Shown: positions 51,583-61,885 of the stretch, in pieces
How positions within the stretch are numbered: position 1 is the stretch's first letter
How the letters are laid out: every line of letters starts with the position of its first letter
Source: Skeletonema tropicum
Taxonomy: Eukaryota; Bacillariophyta; Thalassiosirophyceae; Thalassiosirales; Thalassiosiraceae
Assembly (NCBI GenBank): GCA_037178625.1
Contig: CM074148.1
Location: 558,001-622,000 of the forward strand
Direction of reading: 5' to 3'
Length of the DNA stretch: 64,000 nt
Notes under the pieces: generated by a model
What the model was told of the DNA's origin: nothing
Seen by the model: only the letters and a program-made list of their open reading frames with translations
The model's database searches: none
Translations under genes and position numbers: made by a program

Positions 51583-52515
51583 ATGGCGGCCGAGGGCGGT
51601 AATAATAATATTGTACTGTTCACTTACGCCGGCGAGGACCCCAACAATATTCCTCGTGATGTAACTCACATCATTGTAGCTAAATCCGAAAAAGTCGTTC
51701 GTGCGTATGCATTCGAAGGGCATCGTAACATTGTTGAAGTTATCTGCCATGAGGATGTCGAAAGGATTGAACGAGAGGCATTCTTTAATTGCTATTTTCT
51801 GCGACGAGTAATCATGCCGGGTGTCAAAATTGCTGAGGAGAGGGCATTCGCTAACTGTGTCGGCCTAACAGATGTGGAATGCGGCAAGCTGGAAATAGTT
51901 AAAGAAGAGGCTTTCTACAACTGCGGATCTTTGGTGAGCATCAACCTGCCATCTGTCAGGATCATGGAGAATGATGTATTTGTTGAATGTACAGCCCTGT
52001 CGGACGTGAAATTTGGTAGCAAGTTGGAAAGAATTGAGGAGTTGGCATTCTGTAACTGTTCCTCTCTGGAACGAATCACCATTCCATTGAAAGATGGCAT
52101 GATTACTGAAGATAATATATTCCAAGCATGTGTTGCTTTGAAACACGTTGATTTGGTTGAGGGGGTACTTCACGAAACTATCGCCGCTTTACATTTCGAG
52201 GAATGGAAGAAGGATGTGAGGGGAGAAATTTATTCTATCAATCGGATTCTTCCCAATACAGATGCTGGAAGCGAGTGGGATGGTGATAGCGATGATGATA
52301 GCGATGATGATAGCGATGATGATACTGTGGGAGAAAAGGCTCAGGCGATACGAACGTGGATTAGATCAGTTATTCGCAAAATTATTCGCTGCAAAGAAGT
52401 GCACCAAGCCTTCTTGAACGAGGAGATTGCAACTGCCCTCGATCTTAATTTACCCGGAGAAATCGTGATGAATAATGTCATCACTTTCCTCGAATTACCG
52501 CCTCACACATTTTGA
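51583..52515 (+). CDS. BspA-like leucine-rich-repeat protein (copy D)
   Basis: The start is the second of two adjacent ATGs (51,580 and 51,583; MAAEGGNNNIVLFTYAGED). The product of 310 residues has the full family plan: N-terminal strand, LRR_5 repeats (VEVICHEDVERIEREAFFNC; VECGKLEIVKEEAFYNCGSL; ...), IPLKDGMI and a helical C-terminal part. A 12-bp repeat near 52,285-52,325 adds an acidic DDDS insert. The protein ends LPPHTF; skipping one T in the TTTT at the stop would extend it by only a few acidic residues (EDNDE), so the acidic tail of the sister genes has been lost. Cytosolic or nuclear; function unknown. Confidence 0.82.
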   Translation: MAAEGGNNNIVLFTYAGEDPNNIPRDVTHIIVAKSEKVVRAYAFEGHRNIVEVICHEDVERIEREAFFNCYFLRRVIMPGVKIAEERAFANCVGLTDVECGKLEIVKEEAFYNCGSLVSINLPSVRIMENDVFVECTALSDVKFGSKLERIEELAFCNCSSLERITIPLKDGMITEDNIFQACVALKHVDLVEGVLHETIAALHFEEWKKDVRGEIYSINRILPNTDAGSEWDGDSDDDSDDDSDDDTVGEKAQAIRTWIRSVIRKIIRCKEVHQAFLNEEIATALDLNLPGEIVMNNVITFLELPPHTF

Positions 52516-52799
52516 AGACAACGATGAATGAGGTGGAAGAAGGCGATAGAGAGAGGATTATGGGGATGCGGTGTCTGATACTGTTCGGTTCGAGATGAAT
52601 GTGAGTGAGGTGCCTGCAGCAATGGTGATGAAGAGCAGACTTATGTGTCTATCGTGCAGCAGCATATGATGAGTGCGGAGAGAGGAAAAGGTGACAGATA
52701 TGTAGGCAAAGTTGTGAGTAAATAGCAAACATGTCTTTGTAATGCAGCAATGACATTACAAATAAGCTGACGTTTAAACAACCTCTATTAATTATGCAA
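52516..52799. other. Convergent intergenic region
   Basis: 3' flanks of LRR copy D and the formin gene. Nothing else seen. Confidence 0.4.
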
Positions 52800-55700
52800 T
52801 TATTCCTGTCTCCTTGTCTTGATTGCTGAAAATAATTCCTGTCTGGGATCAACAGGTTTCAACTCATCTGGAGTATCGTCATCTTTAACTCCTTCTTTTT
52901 GGTATATCTTCTGCAAGAGTGGATCATTCGTTTCCCTGTATGTAACTCCTCGTAAAAAGTCTGAAGAAATGATAAATGAGGACATGGCTTGCTCGGAACG
53001 AGTTTAATAAAAGGTCATTTCCATACATTCAGAGTAACTTACCATCTTTCACATTTGGTGGAGCTTCTTTGAGCATCTTATGCACCATGTGTATTCGAGA
53101 TTCGCGTTGCTTGACATTTTTGTTGAATGGCCTGACTGTATTTGTCACTTCAACAAGCTCTTGATTTCTACTCTTGATCGCAGCAAACATAGCGCTTCTA
53201 GCGTCACCATCGTCGGAGGACGATGTATGCTTGACTTTATTTGGCACCCCAACAGGCTCTTGATTTCTACTCTTGATCGCAGCAAACATAGCGCTTCTAG
53301 CGTCGCCATCGTCAGAGGACGATGTTTGCTTGTGTCTCGTCTTGGGGGAGCGTCGGGACTCGCCGACTCTCTTTACTCTATCGGTAAGTCCCACATGCGG
53401 CTGGAGAGATGAAGCTTTCAACAATTGCTTCTTCTCCGGCATAGAATTAACTTGATTTTCCTTGTCATTCTTTGGCGGGGCTCTTTGGTTCAGTGTCTTT
53501 TGGCGCTTTGAAAGCTCTGCTCTCTTGTCATACTTCTCGACTGCTGCCTTTAGAGCAGATGCAAAGGCTGATAAAATTTGCAGCAATGCCGAGGCAGATC
53601 TCTCACCTCCTTCCTCTCCACAGTACACCGCAAGTCCCTTGTAATAGAAAGAAGAGATAATATGAAGTGTAAGTGAAACGAAAGACCATGTTGTCTGTTC
53701 TCATACAAAATATCACCATACTCACCTTGCATGCTCTTATGGCAGCGCTTTGATCTCTTTCTGTGAGAGAAAGAGAAGCTTCAGCTTTCCATATGAAACT
53801 TTCCAACCTCTTGACCCCGCGTGAGTACTTGACATTGGCTCCAGGGGTACTAGTAGTAGAGGCGTCGGCGCCTTTGTTCTTGATAGCAGCAAAGAGTGCC
53901 TGTCTCGGATCAACTGGTGCGGGTTTGGGTGAGCTATCATCGTCGTTGGTGCCTCTACTTTGAATAGCAGCGAACAAAGCCTTCCTTGGATCCGCTGCTT
54001 CGCCCCCAATCTGTTTCTTCTGGGTGCCTTTTGCGGGCTTTGGTGTTTGGTCTTTCTTCATGCTATTAAGCTCTGTCTTGCAAAGCTGATAATTTTTTCG
54101 GAGAGTATTCACATCTCCGCAAAGATCATTTAACGACAATCGGCACGATTCCTGAAGAAGATAGATTTGTTTGAAGTGAGTATACAGGTACGACGGAGAA
54201 AGGAATCCAAAAAGATTGATAAGACGTACCTGAATGTCTGGGAAATCTGAATTGAGAAAGAGCGTTTCCCTCGCTCCTTTCTCAATGAATGTTTCTACAA
54301 TGTAGTCTAGGACAGTTGTCTTTCCATCGGCACTCTTGGTCTGCGACAATGTGGGTAAACTTTCGAATTTGAACGCTTCAACACCACCATCGAGCGATCC
54401 TTCATTCATTAAATTTCCAATATTCAGTACCATCAAAAGAATTTGTTCTAATTTTGAACTGTTCATCACTTGCCCACATACTTCTTCAAGTGTCTTGAAT
54501 CCTGCCCTTGCTTCTTCGGCGTGCTCATCGAAAGTGCACATTGCTTTTACTACTGCCACTTTGTCTTCAGCACGTTTCACAGGAAGAAGCTGCTGGAAGA
54601 ATAATTCAGCCGTGTTCAATTTGTTGCTCTCTCCTTTGTACTTCTTAATGGCTTGTAATTCTTTAGGAGTGGGAAGAAGCTGCGGAATGAATTGAACACG
54701 TTCACCAACAATTTTGCTGTCGGGATCGAGATCATTTATTGTTTCAGCCAATGCCCTGAGAGTGAAATCATTAAATGCCTTCAACTGGATTGCGATGTTA
54801 TTGGCGCGGGTTATATCCATCAGCTTGGCCATATCATTTCCTGCATTTGTCTCTCCACTTTTTACCTTCCCAGTGTGTTTATTGTCGTTCTTCCGGAATA
54901 ACTCCTCGAGCTTTTTGATATCAGCCTCTTCTGGGTAGATCAATGGAAGCTTTCGTTTCTTGGTGGCACTTCTGGCAAAGATACTTTCTTCCAGCAAATC
55001 TTGACGCAAATTATTAGCTGTCCAGTGAATACCTTTGGTTTTCGTATTCTTTCCTTTGGCTTTGGCGGGAGTTTCCGTGTTATTGTCAACAGCATCATCT
55101 TTTCCCAAAATTGCCTCGACTATCTTCTGACTAACACCCTCCTTCTTCATATCATGACGAACGGTATCTTTGGGGATGCAAAATTTGAGCATTCTTCGAT
55201 ATTTTGAAGCAATTTTCTCCTCTTCCTCTGACAATACAGGTCCAGCCGTGGAGCCACTCTTGCTCTTGGCCTTTGCAGGAGTCACGGGCGCAGTAGCAGC
55301 TACATGAGGTGATGCCTCCTCGGCTACAACTGACGCAATTTTCGAATCCACCCCTTCTTTTTTCATGCTGTGTTTGACTGCATCCAATGGAATTCCCATC
55401 TTCAGCATTCTCCTGTACTTGGATGCTATTCTATCTTCTTCGTCACTCAGTTTGGACTTGGACGGTTCCGCGCCTTCGCCAGCTACATCAGATGATTCCT
55501 CCTCGGCTACAGCTGAAGCAATTTTCGGATCCACCCCTTCTTTTTTCATGCTGTGTTTGACTGCATCCAATGGAATTCCCATCTTCAGCATTCTCCTGTA
55601 CTTGGATGCTATTCTATCTTCTTCGTCACTCAGTTTGGACTTGGACGGTTCCGCGCCTTCGCCAGCTACATCAGATGATTCCTCCTCGGCTACAGCTGAA

Positions 55701-58700
55701 GCAATTTTCGGATCCACCCCTTCTTTTTTCATGCTGTGTTTGACTGCATCCAATGGAATTCCCATCTTCAGCATTCTCCTGTACTTGGATGCTATTCTAT
55801 CTTCTTCGTCACTCAGTTTGGACTTGGACGGTTCTACTCCTCTGCCTTTGATGGCAGCAAAAAGCGCGTTTTTTGGATCAGTTGGTACAGGGTTGGTCGA
55901 ATCGCCATCTTCGTTTCCTTTCTTCTTGATCGCATTCAGTAGAGCCTTTCTTGGATCAGCTACTTCACCATTCGAATCATCGCCTTCGTTTCCTTTCTTC
56001 TTGATCGCATTCAATAGAGCCTTTCTTGGATCAGCTACTTCACCATTCGAATCATCGCCTTCGTTTCCTTTCTTCTTGATAGCATTCAAGAGAGCCTTTC
56101 TTGGATCAGCTACATCATCTGCTTCCTTCGACTTCGCCTCTGCCTTTTTCGCGCTCTCGTCAGCTCCGAGAACAGCAGCCACAACACTTGCCTGAACTCC
56201 TTCCAAAGTCATCTTATGGCGAACTACGTCTGGCGGTAATCCGACCGCTAGCATTTTCTTGTAACTCGATACTGATTTCTCTTCCTCTTTTGTTAGACCC
56301 GATCCACTGCATTCTTTCTTCTCCGTGGTTAGTTCAACAGTACCATCATTGTTCATATTCTTCATACCAGGCACAGTAACTTCGACCACTTCTTCTCCTT
56401 TCGGTGAGAGACAAATCAATCGCAATTTCGGTTTGTCAGTCTCGTCATATTGACGATGCTCAGCCACTAGAGATTCCTCTGCTTCAGTGAGAACTGCCTT
56501 GATGTTCCCGTCTCCGATTTGGCCGCTACTTTCATCCTTCTCACCGTCCTCCAACTTGGTAGATTCTTTTGAGACTTCCTCTTGTGCAAGGGGCTGTTGA
56601 GGGGGAGATGATGCTTGAGGCACAGGCTTTGAAGGCCCACGGTAAAATGCTTGAGCAAAGTCGAGACAAATATCCGATGAATCAAAAACAAGAGGCATGC
56701 GACCACTTGCATGGGCTAGAGTCGCCCCGGTGGCCTCAACATTGAGCGTCAAGGTTCGAATTGTGCTCCTTCGACACCACCAACTGATTTTAACTTTGCG
56801 TCCTTCGCTATCAGCAGTGCCAGACGCAGTGACAATCGCAATCGTTCCAACAATCACAAATTGCTGCGATCCATTGTCGGCATTCTTTTTCTTCAATGGG
56901 AATACAGCAGCTGCCTCCTCCGGGAACAACCTTTTCGGCAGGGAATCTAAATCGATCGTATCACCCACACAACACAAGGCAGGAAGAGAGTCGGCAGTTG
57001 TTCCCTTTGTGGACTGCAATGATGGCGTCGGCGAAAATGACTTTGGCGTTGAATGACAAACGCTGCTCGTTGGAGTGTCAGAAAGCAACTCTTCTCTTCT
57101 TTGAGTAGTACGCAATTGCACCTTTGCCCATGGAGGGACTCGACCCTCCTTCTCCTCTGGAGAAGACGGGGGAGATATTCTGAGTTTCTTCCGAGGGGAG
57201 ACGGTCGCGATTCCGCTTGTATCAAGACTTCCTCCTGTTTCAACTTGCAACGGGACATTGTTCGATCCGGACATTTGTTTCATTCGAATTAATTTTTGTT
57301 TCATTTTCAATGAGTCCATCCAATTAGTACTCTTCTTTTCTTTCTCATCCCTAGAGCTGATGCTTCGTCCACTCCCATTGCTCGACTTGCTACTGCTTCG
57401 TTGTAGCACTTTGCTCACTTTGGTGCTAACTCCTACTGCAAATGACTTCTGAGGTGTCAGCGAAGTAAATGATTTGGTCTCGTTGGCTGGTGGCGGAGTT
57501 GAACGTAATTTGACACTGGCTATTTCATTCTTCGGTGTAGATAAATTTGCTCGTACGTCTTCACTACTGCTTCTCGACGAAGCAGGGCGAAGTTTGACAG
57601 CTGCCAACTCATTCTTTCCACTGGATGAAATAACATTGCTGCTGCTAGATTGGTGCGGTTGTGCGTTGGAGCCTGATTTTCTCCATCCTTTCGAGTCCTC
57701 CTCTACCCTTGCTGCCTCCTCCTCCTTTGTTGCAGCCTCTGCTGCCACCCTTTTCTCTTCTCGCTGCTGTCTGACAATATCTTTATCATTCTTCAATTGA
57801 CTCTTTTTCCGCAAGAAACGCCGAGAGGAAGAATTCACCCGCTGATTTTCCTCGTGAAAGTGTTTGTAAATAGCATTCAGCGTCTTGGTAGTTTGTGGAT
57901 CAAATTGGATCTTCTCCTTCTTCTTCTTTGGATCTGCATCACTTCTGACGTCGTGGGACGGCACGTTGAGTGGAACGTGTTCTTGTGGAGAACGGCCCAT
58001 GATAGATTGGAATTCGGACCAAAGCTATTATATAACACGAAAAAAGTATTTGGGGTGTAAGTAAAGAAATAAATTTCATCAATCATCGCAAAAGTTCATG
58101 TGTGTAGAGGAACCTCACCTTTGTATGATCACCAGCGACTTCTCGTCTTAATCCATTCATAAACACTGCAAACTCTTCATCGTATTCATCTTGATCTGCC
58201 GCTGCATCCGTGCTTTGACTGACCTCGTCACTCATTCGCGGCGTGGTATTGTCAGCATGAGTGTCATCTTTTGATGAAGGAGACGATTTCTGAACAGATG
58301 ATCGAGCTTCATCGCCGCCATTGATGCTCTGAATCGCATCAGCACTCGGTAGGGATGTCAACGTTGTACTAGCAGGCAAGGCCGAGTCGGTAGTAAGTAC
58401 ATCATCATGTTGTGCTACTCTTCCCACCACCTTCATACTTGCAACACCAGCATCAACTTTCTTTTCTCGTTTCAACGGTGATAAATCAAAACGCACCAAT
58501 TTGGGCTGACCATCATCTTCATCCTTTGTTACTGCCTTTATTTCGTGAAGATGAGGCTGTTTTAATATTGGCGTTGGTCCACTCTTGTTGTCCCCAGCAG
58601 CATCATCGCTACTGCCATCCTCCTTTGCATCATTACTCTCTACCTCTTCACTCTTCTGCTGACAATTGGAAACTTGAATGGTAGCCATACTCGAGAAGGA

Positions 58701-59939
58701 AGACCCCGAAACTTCACGAATTGTAGACAATGACTCCAATCCTGCTCTTTTCGCCGTATCATCACCAACCTTAATAGTACGTCCGACAATATTGGATGGT
58801 AACAGGGATGATTTTGATATTCGATCACTGTAATCCATACTATGTGCAGTTGCGATAGTTGAATTGTCAGTACTATCCATGCTATTCATCGAGTTGATTC
58901 CATTCATTGCAGTAGCCATGGGAGCACTGGATGGTCTTCTGCTTCTTCCTCCACTGTGGTCATTGCTGCTACTGCCACGATGATGATGACGAATACTCCC
59001 GCCATCAAATGATGAGACGCTACTACCGCTACTGTTGTTGCCACTGTATCGTTCATACGCCTTACGTGTCGCCAATGATGATGATGATGATATCCTACCT
59101 CCTTCTTCACCACCACCGCCGCCGCCGCCCTTGGAAGATGTACTGCTTCTACCCCTGCTACTACTCTTGACGCTCTCCATACTACCTCTGCTCGACTTTG
59201 AACCAAAATTCAATGACGCAGTTGCTGATGGCGACTTTTCACCAGCATTCAATGATGAAGTTGCCAACGCTACTCCACCACTAGCACTTGCACTAACAAC
59301 ATTTCCGCCAACACTAGCAACAGAAGAGTCACCACCACTAGTCATTTCAAGTTGAGCCCTCCTCCTTCTTGCTGCAAACATTTTCGCTGCTGCAGTGGCA
59401 TTGTTTGTTGGTGTGGAATTTTCACTACTGCTGCTGCTACTGCTGCTGGAACTACCTCCTTGTGGTGTGGAACGTGATACTTTAGGGTTGTTATTGAGTT
59501 TGTTGGACGCTTCTGATGTTGTTGATGATGGTTGTGGTGGAATTTTGTTCAATTTTGTTGTTGTCAGTGCTGCAGTTGATTTGGAACTAGATGTTGACAA
59601 TCTCAACGATGATGACACCACAGACCCACTTGACACAACACTATCGCCACTATTCAATTCGACACGACCCTCTTTCGTTTCCTTTGGAATCATAGCACCT
59701 ACTGCAGAAATTTTGCTACCTCCTCCTCCAACAGTGGAATAATTGCCACCCGTGGCAAATAGGCTGCGTGAACTCCTCGATTTGGATGATTTCAAAGTAG
59801 TGGCAGTGGCAATAAGAGTAGGATTGAAAGAATGATGCCCTTCATTTTTTTTCATTGGTCCAACGGTGCTCACTTGCCGCTCACGAACCTTGCGGGCATG
59901 ATAATTTTTCAACTTTTGATTTCTATCCGTGGATGACAT
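52800..59939 (-). CDS. Formin (FH2 protein) with WH2-like and WASHC3-like repeats
   Basis: The model has five exons: 58,119-59,939; 54,230-58,024; 53,726-54,151; 53,043-53,637; 52,800-52,960. Introns are 94, 78, 88 and 82 nt, all GT-AG. The joined frame is continuous, about 2,265 residues. Exon 1 encodes a Ser-rich disordered region ending EFAVFMNGLRREVAGDHTK, joined to LWSEFQSIMGRSPQEH. Around residue 900 is PPWAKVQLR, then a globular stretch (VIVGTIAIVTASG...ISWWCRRSTIRTLTLNVEATG) of PH-like flavour. Five repeats of the type KYRRMLKMGIPLDAVKHSMKKEGV and four WH2-like DPRKALLNAIKKKG units precede the FH2 domain (about 1,605-2,050; IHWTANNL, ITRANNIAIQLKAF, LLMVLNIGNLMNEGS, LSQTKSADGKTTVLDYIVE). 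Two more WH2-like units lie inside FH2 and three follow it. It is expected to nucleate and elongate actin filaments; no profilin-binding poly-Pro FH1 region is evident. Confidence 0.88.
55300..55840 (-). repeat. 183-bp coding tandem repeat in the formin gene
   Basis: Three tandem copies of a 61-residue unit are present (equivalent ATG complements at 55,365, 55,548 and 55,731). The first two are virtually identical and the third diverges at its end. The encoded unit carries KYRRMLKMGIPLDAVKHSM. Confidence 0.9.
55900..56115 (-). repeat. 75-bp coding tandem repeat in the formin gene
   Basis: Three nearly identical 25-residue units, DPRKALLNAIKKKGNEGDDS plus five residues, each containing one WH2-like motif. 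Confidence 0.88.
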
Positions 59940-60750
59940 TATTTTGATGGTACTCTCTCAATCTCTATACTCTCTCTCGATCTATGCGTATATATAGTGG
60001 CTGCTGATGACGTGTAGTGTTATGCTGGTGGAATATATAAAGTCGAGGCTCTCCCGTGCACGGTCGTTTAGTATATAGTTTGAGCGATGCAGCGTGTGCT
60101 CAGCTCTCTGCTCTCTGTCGGACGAGCGAAGGCTGGCGTTTGAAAAAAAACGTCAAAAAATATAAACGGTTGAATCCCCGTGAGCACCTCTCCTCTTGAC
60201 AAAAAATGAAAGTGACTCTACTCTCCACTCCACTGGATAATATGAAGCGCTGATGATCTACTAATGACCTAGCTATGATGTATATATATATATTATTATT
60301 TCCTCTCCGCCGCCCCGGCCGCAACTTTCTTGCCATTTTTTTTGCCGTTACGTTCTTGGATGATGAAGCGCGCCAAACTCGCCAGATAGAAAATGAAAGA
60401 CACAGGACGGAATCTTGCGCGCGTGGAAGAAAGAATGGATTCTCTGGATTTTTGAGATACCCCTCTCTTTTGGATTCTTCTGTCAGGAATTTTTGAGATA
60501 CCCCTCTCTTTTGGGGACACGCGTCAAAAAGCTAAGTATCAAACAAGCAGCCCCACAGCCCACAGCTCTCTCTAGAGAGCGTGCTCATTTGTCAAAGTCA
60601 AAGTTAATGCAGCAGCAGATTGGTACCAAGCAGCTTAGTAACATCATGATAGGAGGATAAACACACAGCTCTATCCAGTTAACTCAGTGTAGGAGTAGAC
60701 GCCAGCTTCAATAAATAAGAGACACTCGAATTCACAATAATAAAAACAGT
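59940..60750. other. Region between the formin start and the secreted-peptide exon
   Basis: It holds TATA-type runs near 59,990, 60,035 and 60,280. A 27-base direct repeat around TTTTTGAGATACCCCTCTC occurs at 60,446-60,473 and 60,488-60,514. No gene is supported. Confidence 0.45.
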
Positions 60751-60894
60751 ATGAGATTCGCATTCGCAACAGCATCATCCTTCTTCATTATTTTTTTGAC
60801 CACCTCGAGTGTTGTGGATGCATCACTAATCAACAAACAACGTCCTCGAGTGTTGTGGATGCATCACTAATCAAAAAACAACGTCTACTACGTG
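60751..60894 (+). pseudogene. Secreted-peptide exon broken by a 41-bp tandem duplication
   Basis: The ATG at 60,751 opens a clear signal peptide (MRFAFATASSFFIIFLTT then SSVVDAS) followed by LINKQR. A 41-bp segment (60,803-60,843) is repeated immediately (60,844-60,884), which shifts the frame to a stop at 60,870. Without the duplication the frame reads ...SLI-KQRLLRG and stops at 60,892-60,894. The mature part is only a few residues, so the main exon was lost or lies elsewhere. Confidence 0.5.
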
Positions 60895-61209
60895 GATAAT
60901 CTGCTGTGTCGATGAAGAGCCAACATTGTACAGTGCAGACTAGAATGCCGTGATGGTGATGGACCACGTCGTCGTAGAGCGGGTCGCCAGGCGGACAGGT
61001 GGGTGAGGCTGTCACAGGACTATGACTCCGGTACTGTACCTGATACCGTTCCGACAGTCATCCTTCCTGTTCACACGTGTCAAGTAGCAACAACGGTCTT
61101 GCCGTCGTTGATCCTCTCACAGATGACGTCGCATCACCTCTTTGAGAGAGGCTACGCTGCACACGCGTATTTCACACACATCACTGCACACACCACTCGA
61201 ATTGGGAGT

Positions 61210-61231
61210 GCCACGTCATATATGACGTGGC
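61210..61231. promoter_or_regulatory. Perfect 22-bp palindrome of two TGACGTGG sites
   Basis: The half-site GCCACGTCATA is followed by its exact mirror complement. It combines two ACGT-core (bZIP/CRE-like) sites; TGACGT elements are known as CO2/cAMP-responsive sites in diatom promoters. A TATA-like run follows directly. The controlled gene is not evident. Confidence 0.4.
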
Positions 61232-61276
61232 AATATATAGCTTTTGTTTTTGGAGGGCAAAGCAAGGGCAGATTTT

Positions 61277-61310
61277 TTCTTGGGGCAAGACCCCTTTCTT
61301 GCCCCAAGAA
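61277..61310. other. Perfect 13-bp stem-loop
   Basis: Arms TTCTTGGGGCAAG and CTTGCCCCAAGAA enclose an eight-base loop. It lies 20 bp left of the transposon relic. Function unknown. Confidence 0.5.
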
Positions 61311-61329
61311 CCAAGCTACAGTCGAGTAG

Positions 61330-61856
61330 CACGAACAGTACCCCCCTAACTTTGCTTGTACCCCCCCTCCAAATCTCAGCCTAGGGTAAAGTTTTGTACC
61401 CCCCTCACCGACATAATTGTAGGGCTCTTATTAGGTAAACGCTTAGGTTAGGACCATTGAACACACATCTATCTTAATGAATACCTTACTACTTCTTTCT
61501 TTTGTGTTGAGGACAGGGAACGTCATGCTGAAGACAACATTTCTTGCACATTTTGCTCGAGCACATCTTGTTCCCTACAGCAGACTTGCATTAGACGCAA
61601 GTCACTTTACTGTTTTTCTTCACAATCTTGTAGTGAGTTTGGAATTTATTGCACTGGCATGAATGGAACGGACTGTAACTCCAGTGCTTCATTTAATTCA
61701 GTAGTACACAAGATGCAATTCATAGTAGTAGCATGTGCGAAGTCCTCCGACATTGTGTGGTGGATGTCGACATTGAGGTGGTGATTTTCGAGTTGTACCC
61801 CCCCCAGAACTCAGCCTAGCCAGAATTTCTGTACCCCCCGGGGGGTACTGTTCGTG
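61330..61856. mobile_element. 527-bp decayed DNA transposon with 17-bp perfect inverted ends
   Basis: The ends CACGAACAGTACCCCCC (61,330-61,346) and its exact complement (61,840-61,856) bound the element. Both ends also carry internal TACCCCCC motifs and a TCAGCCTAG direct repeat. Inside on the minus strand (61,504-61,683) lies a Cys-rich remnant, with one stop: CQCNKFQTH...VTCV-stop-CKS...KMCSSKMCKKCCLQHDVPC, the spacing of a zinc-binding C-terminal domain as found in several transposase families. A target duplication was not identified. Confidence 0.65.
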
Positions 61857-61885
61857 TTATTACTTTGTTTCACGTGAAGGTGAAG

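Larger units (their letters stand above)
60895..61329. other. Intergenic region with a bZIP-type palindrome and a strong hairpin
   Basis: No gene was found. The palindrome at 61,210-61,231 and the stem-loop at 61,277-61,310 are listed separately. A further TGACGTC lies near 61,122. Confidence 0.45.

Noticed and set aside
53638..53725. Formin ending with VSMVIFCMRTDN...GTCGVLWRGRR
   Set aside because: This reads through an 88-nt GT-AG intron; splicing joins ACK to GLAVYCGEEGGER, the expected end of an FH2 domain.
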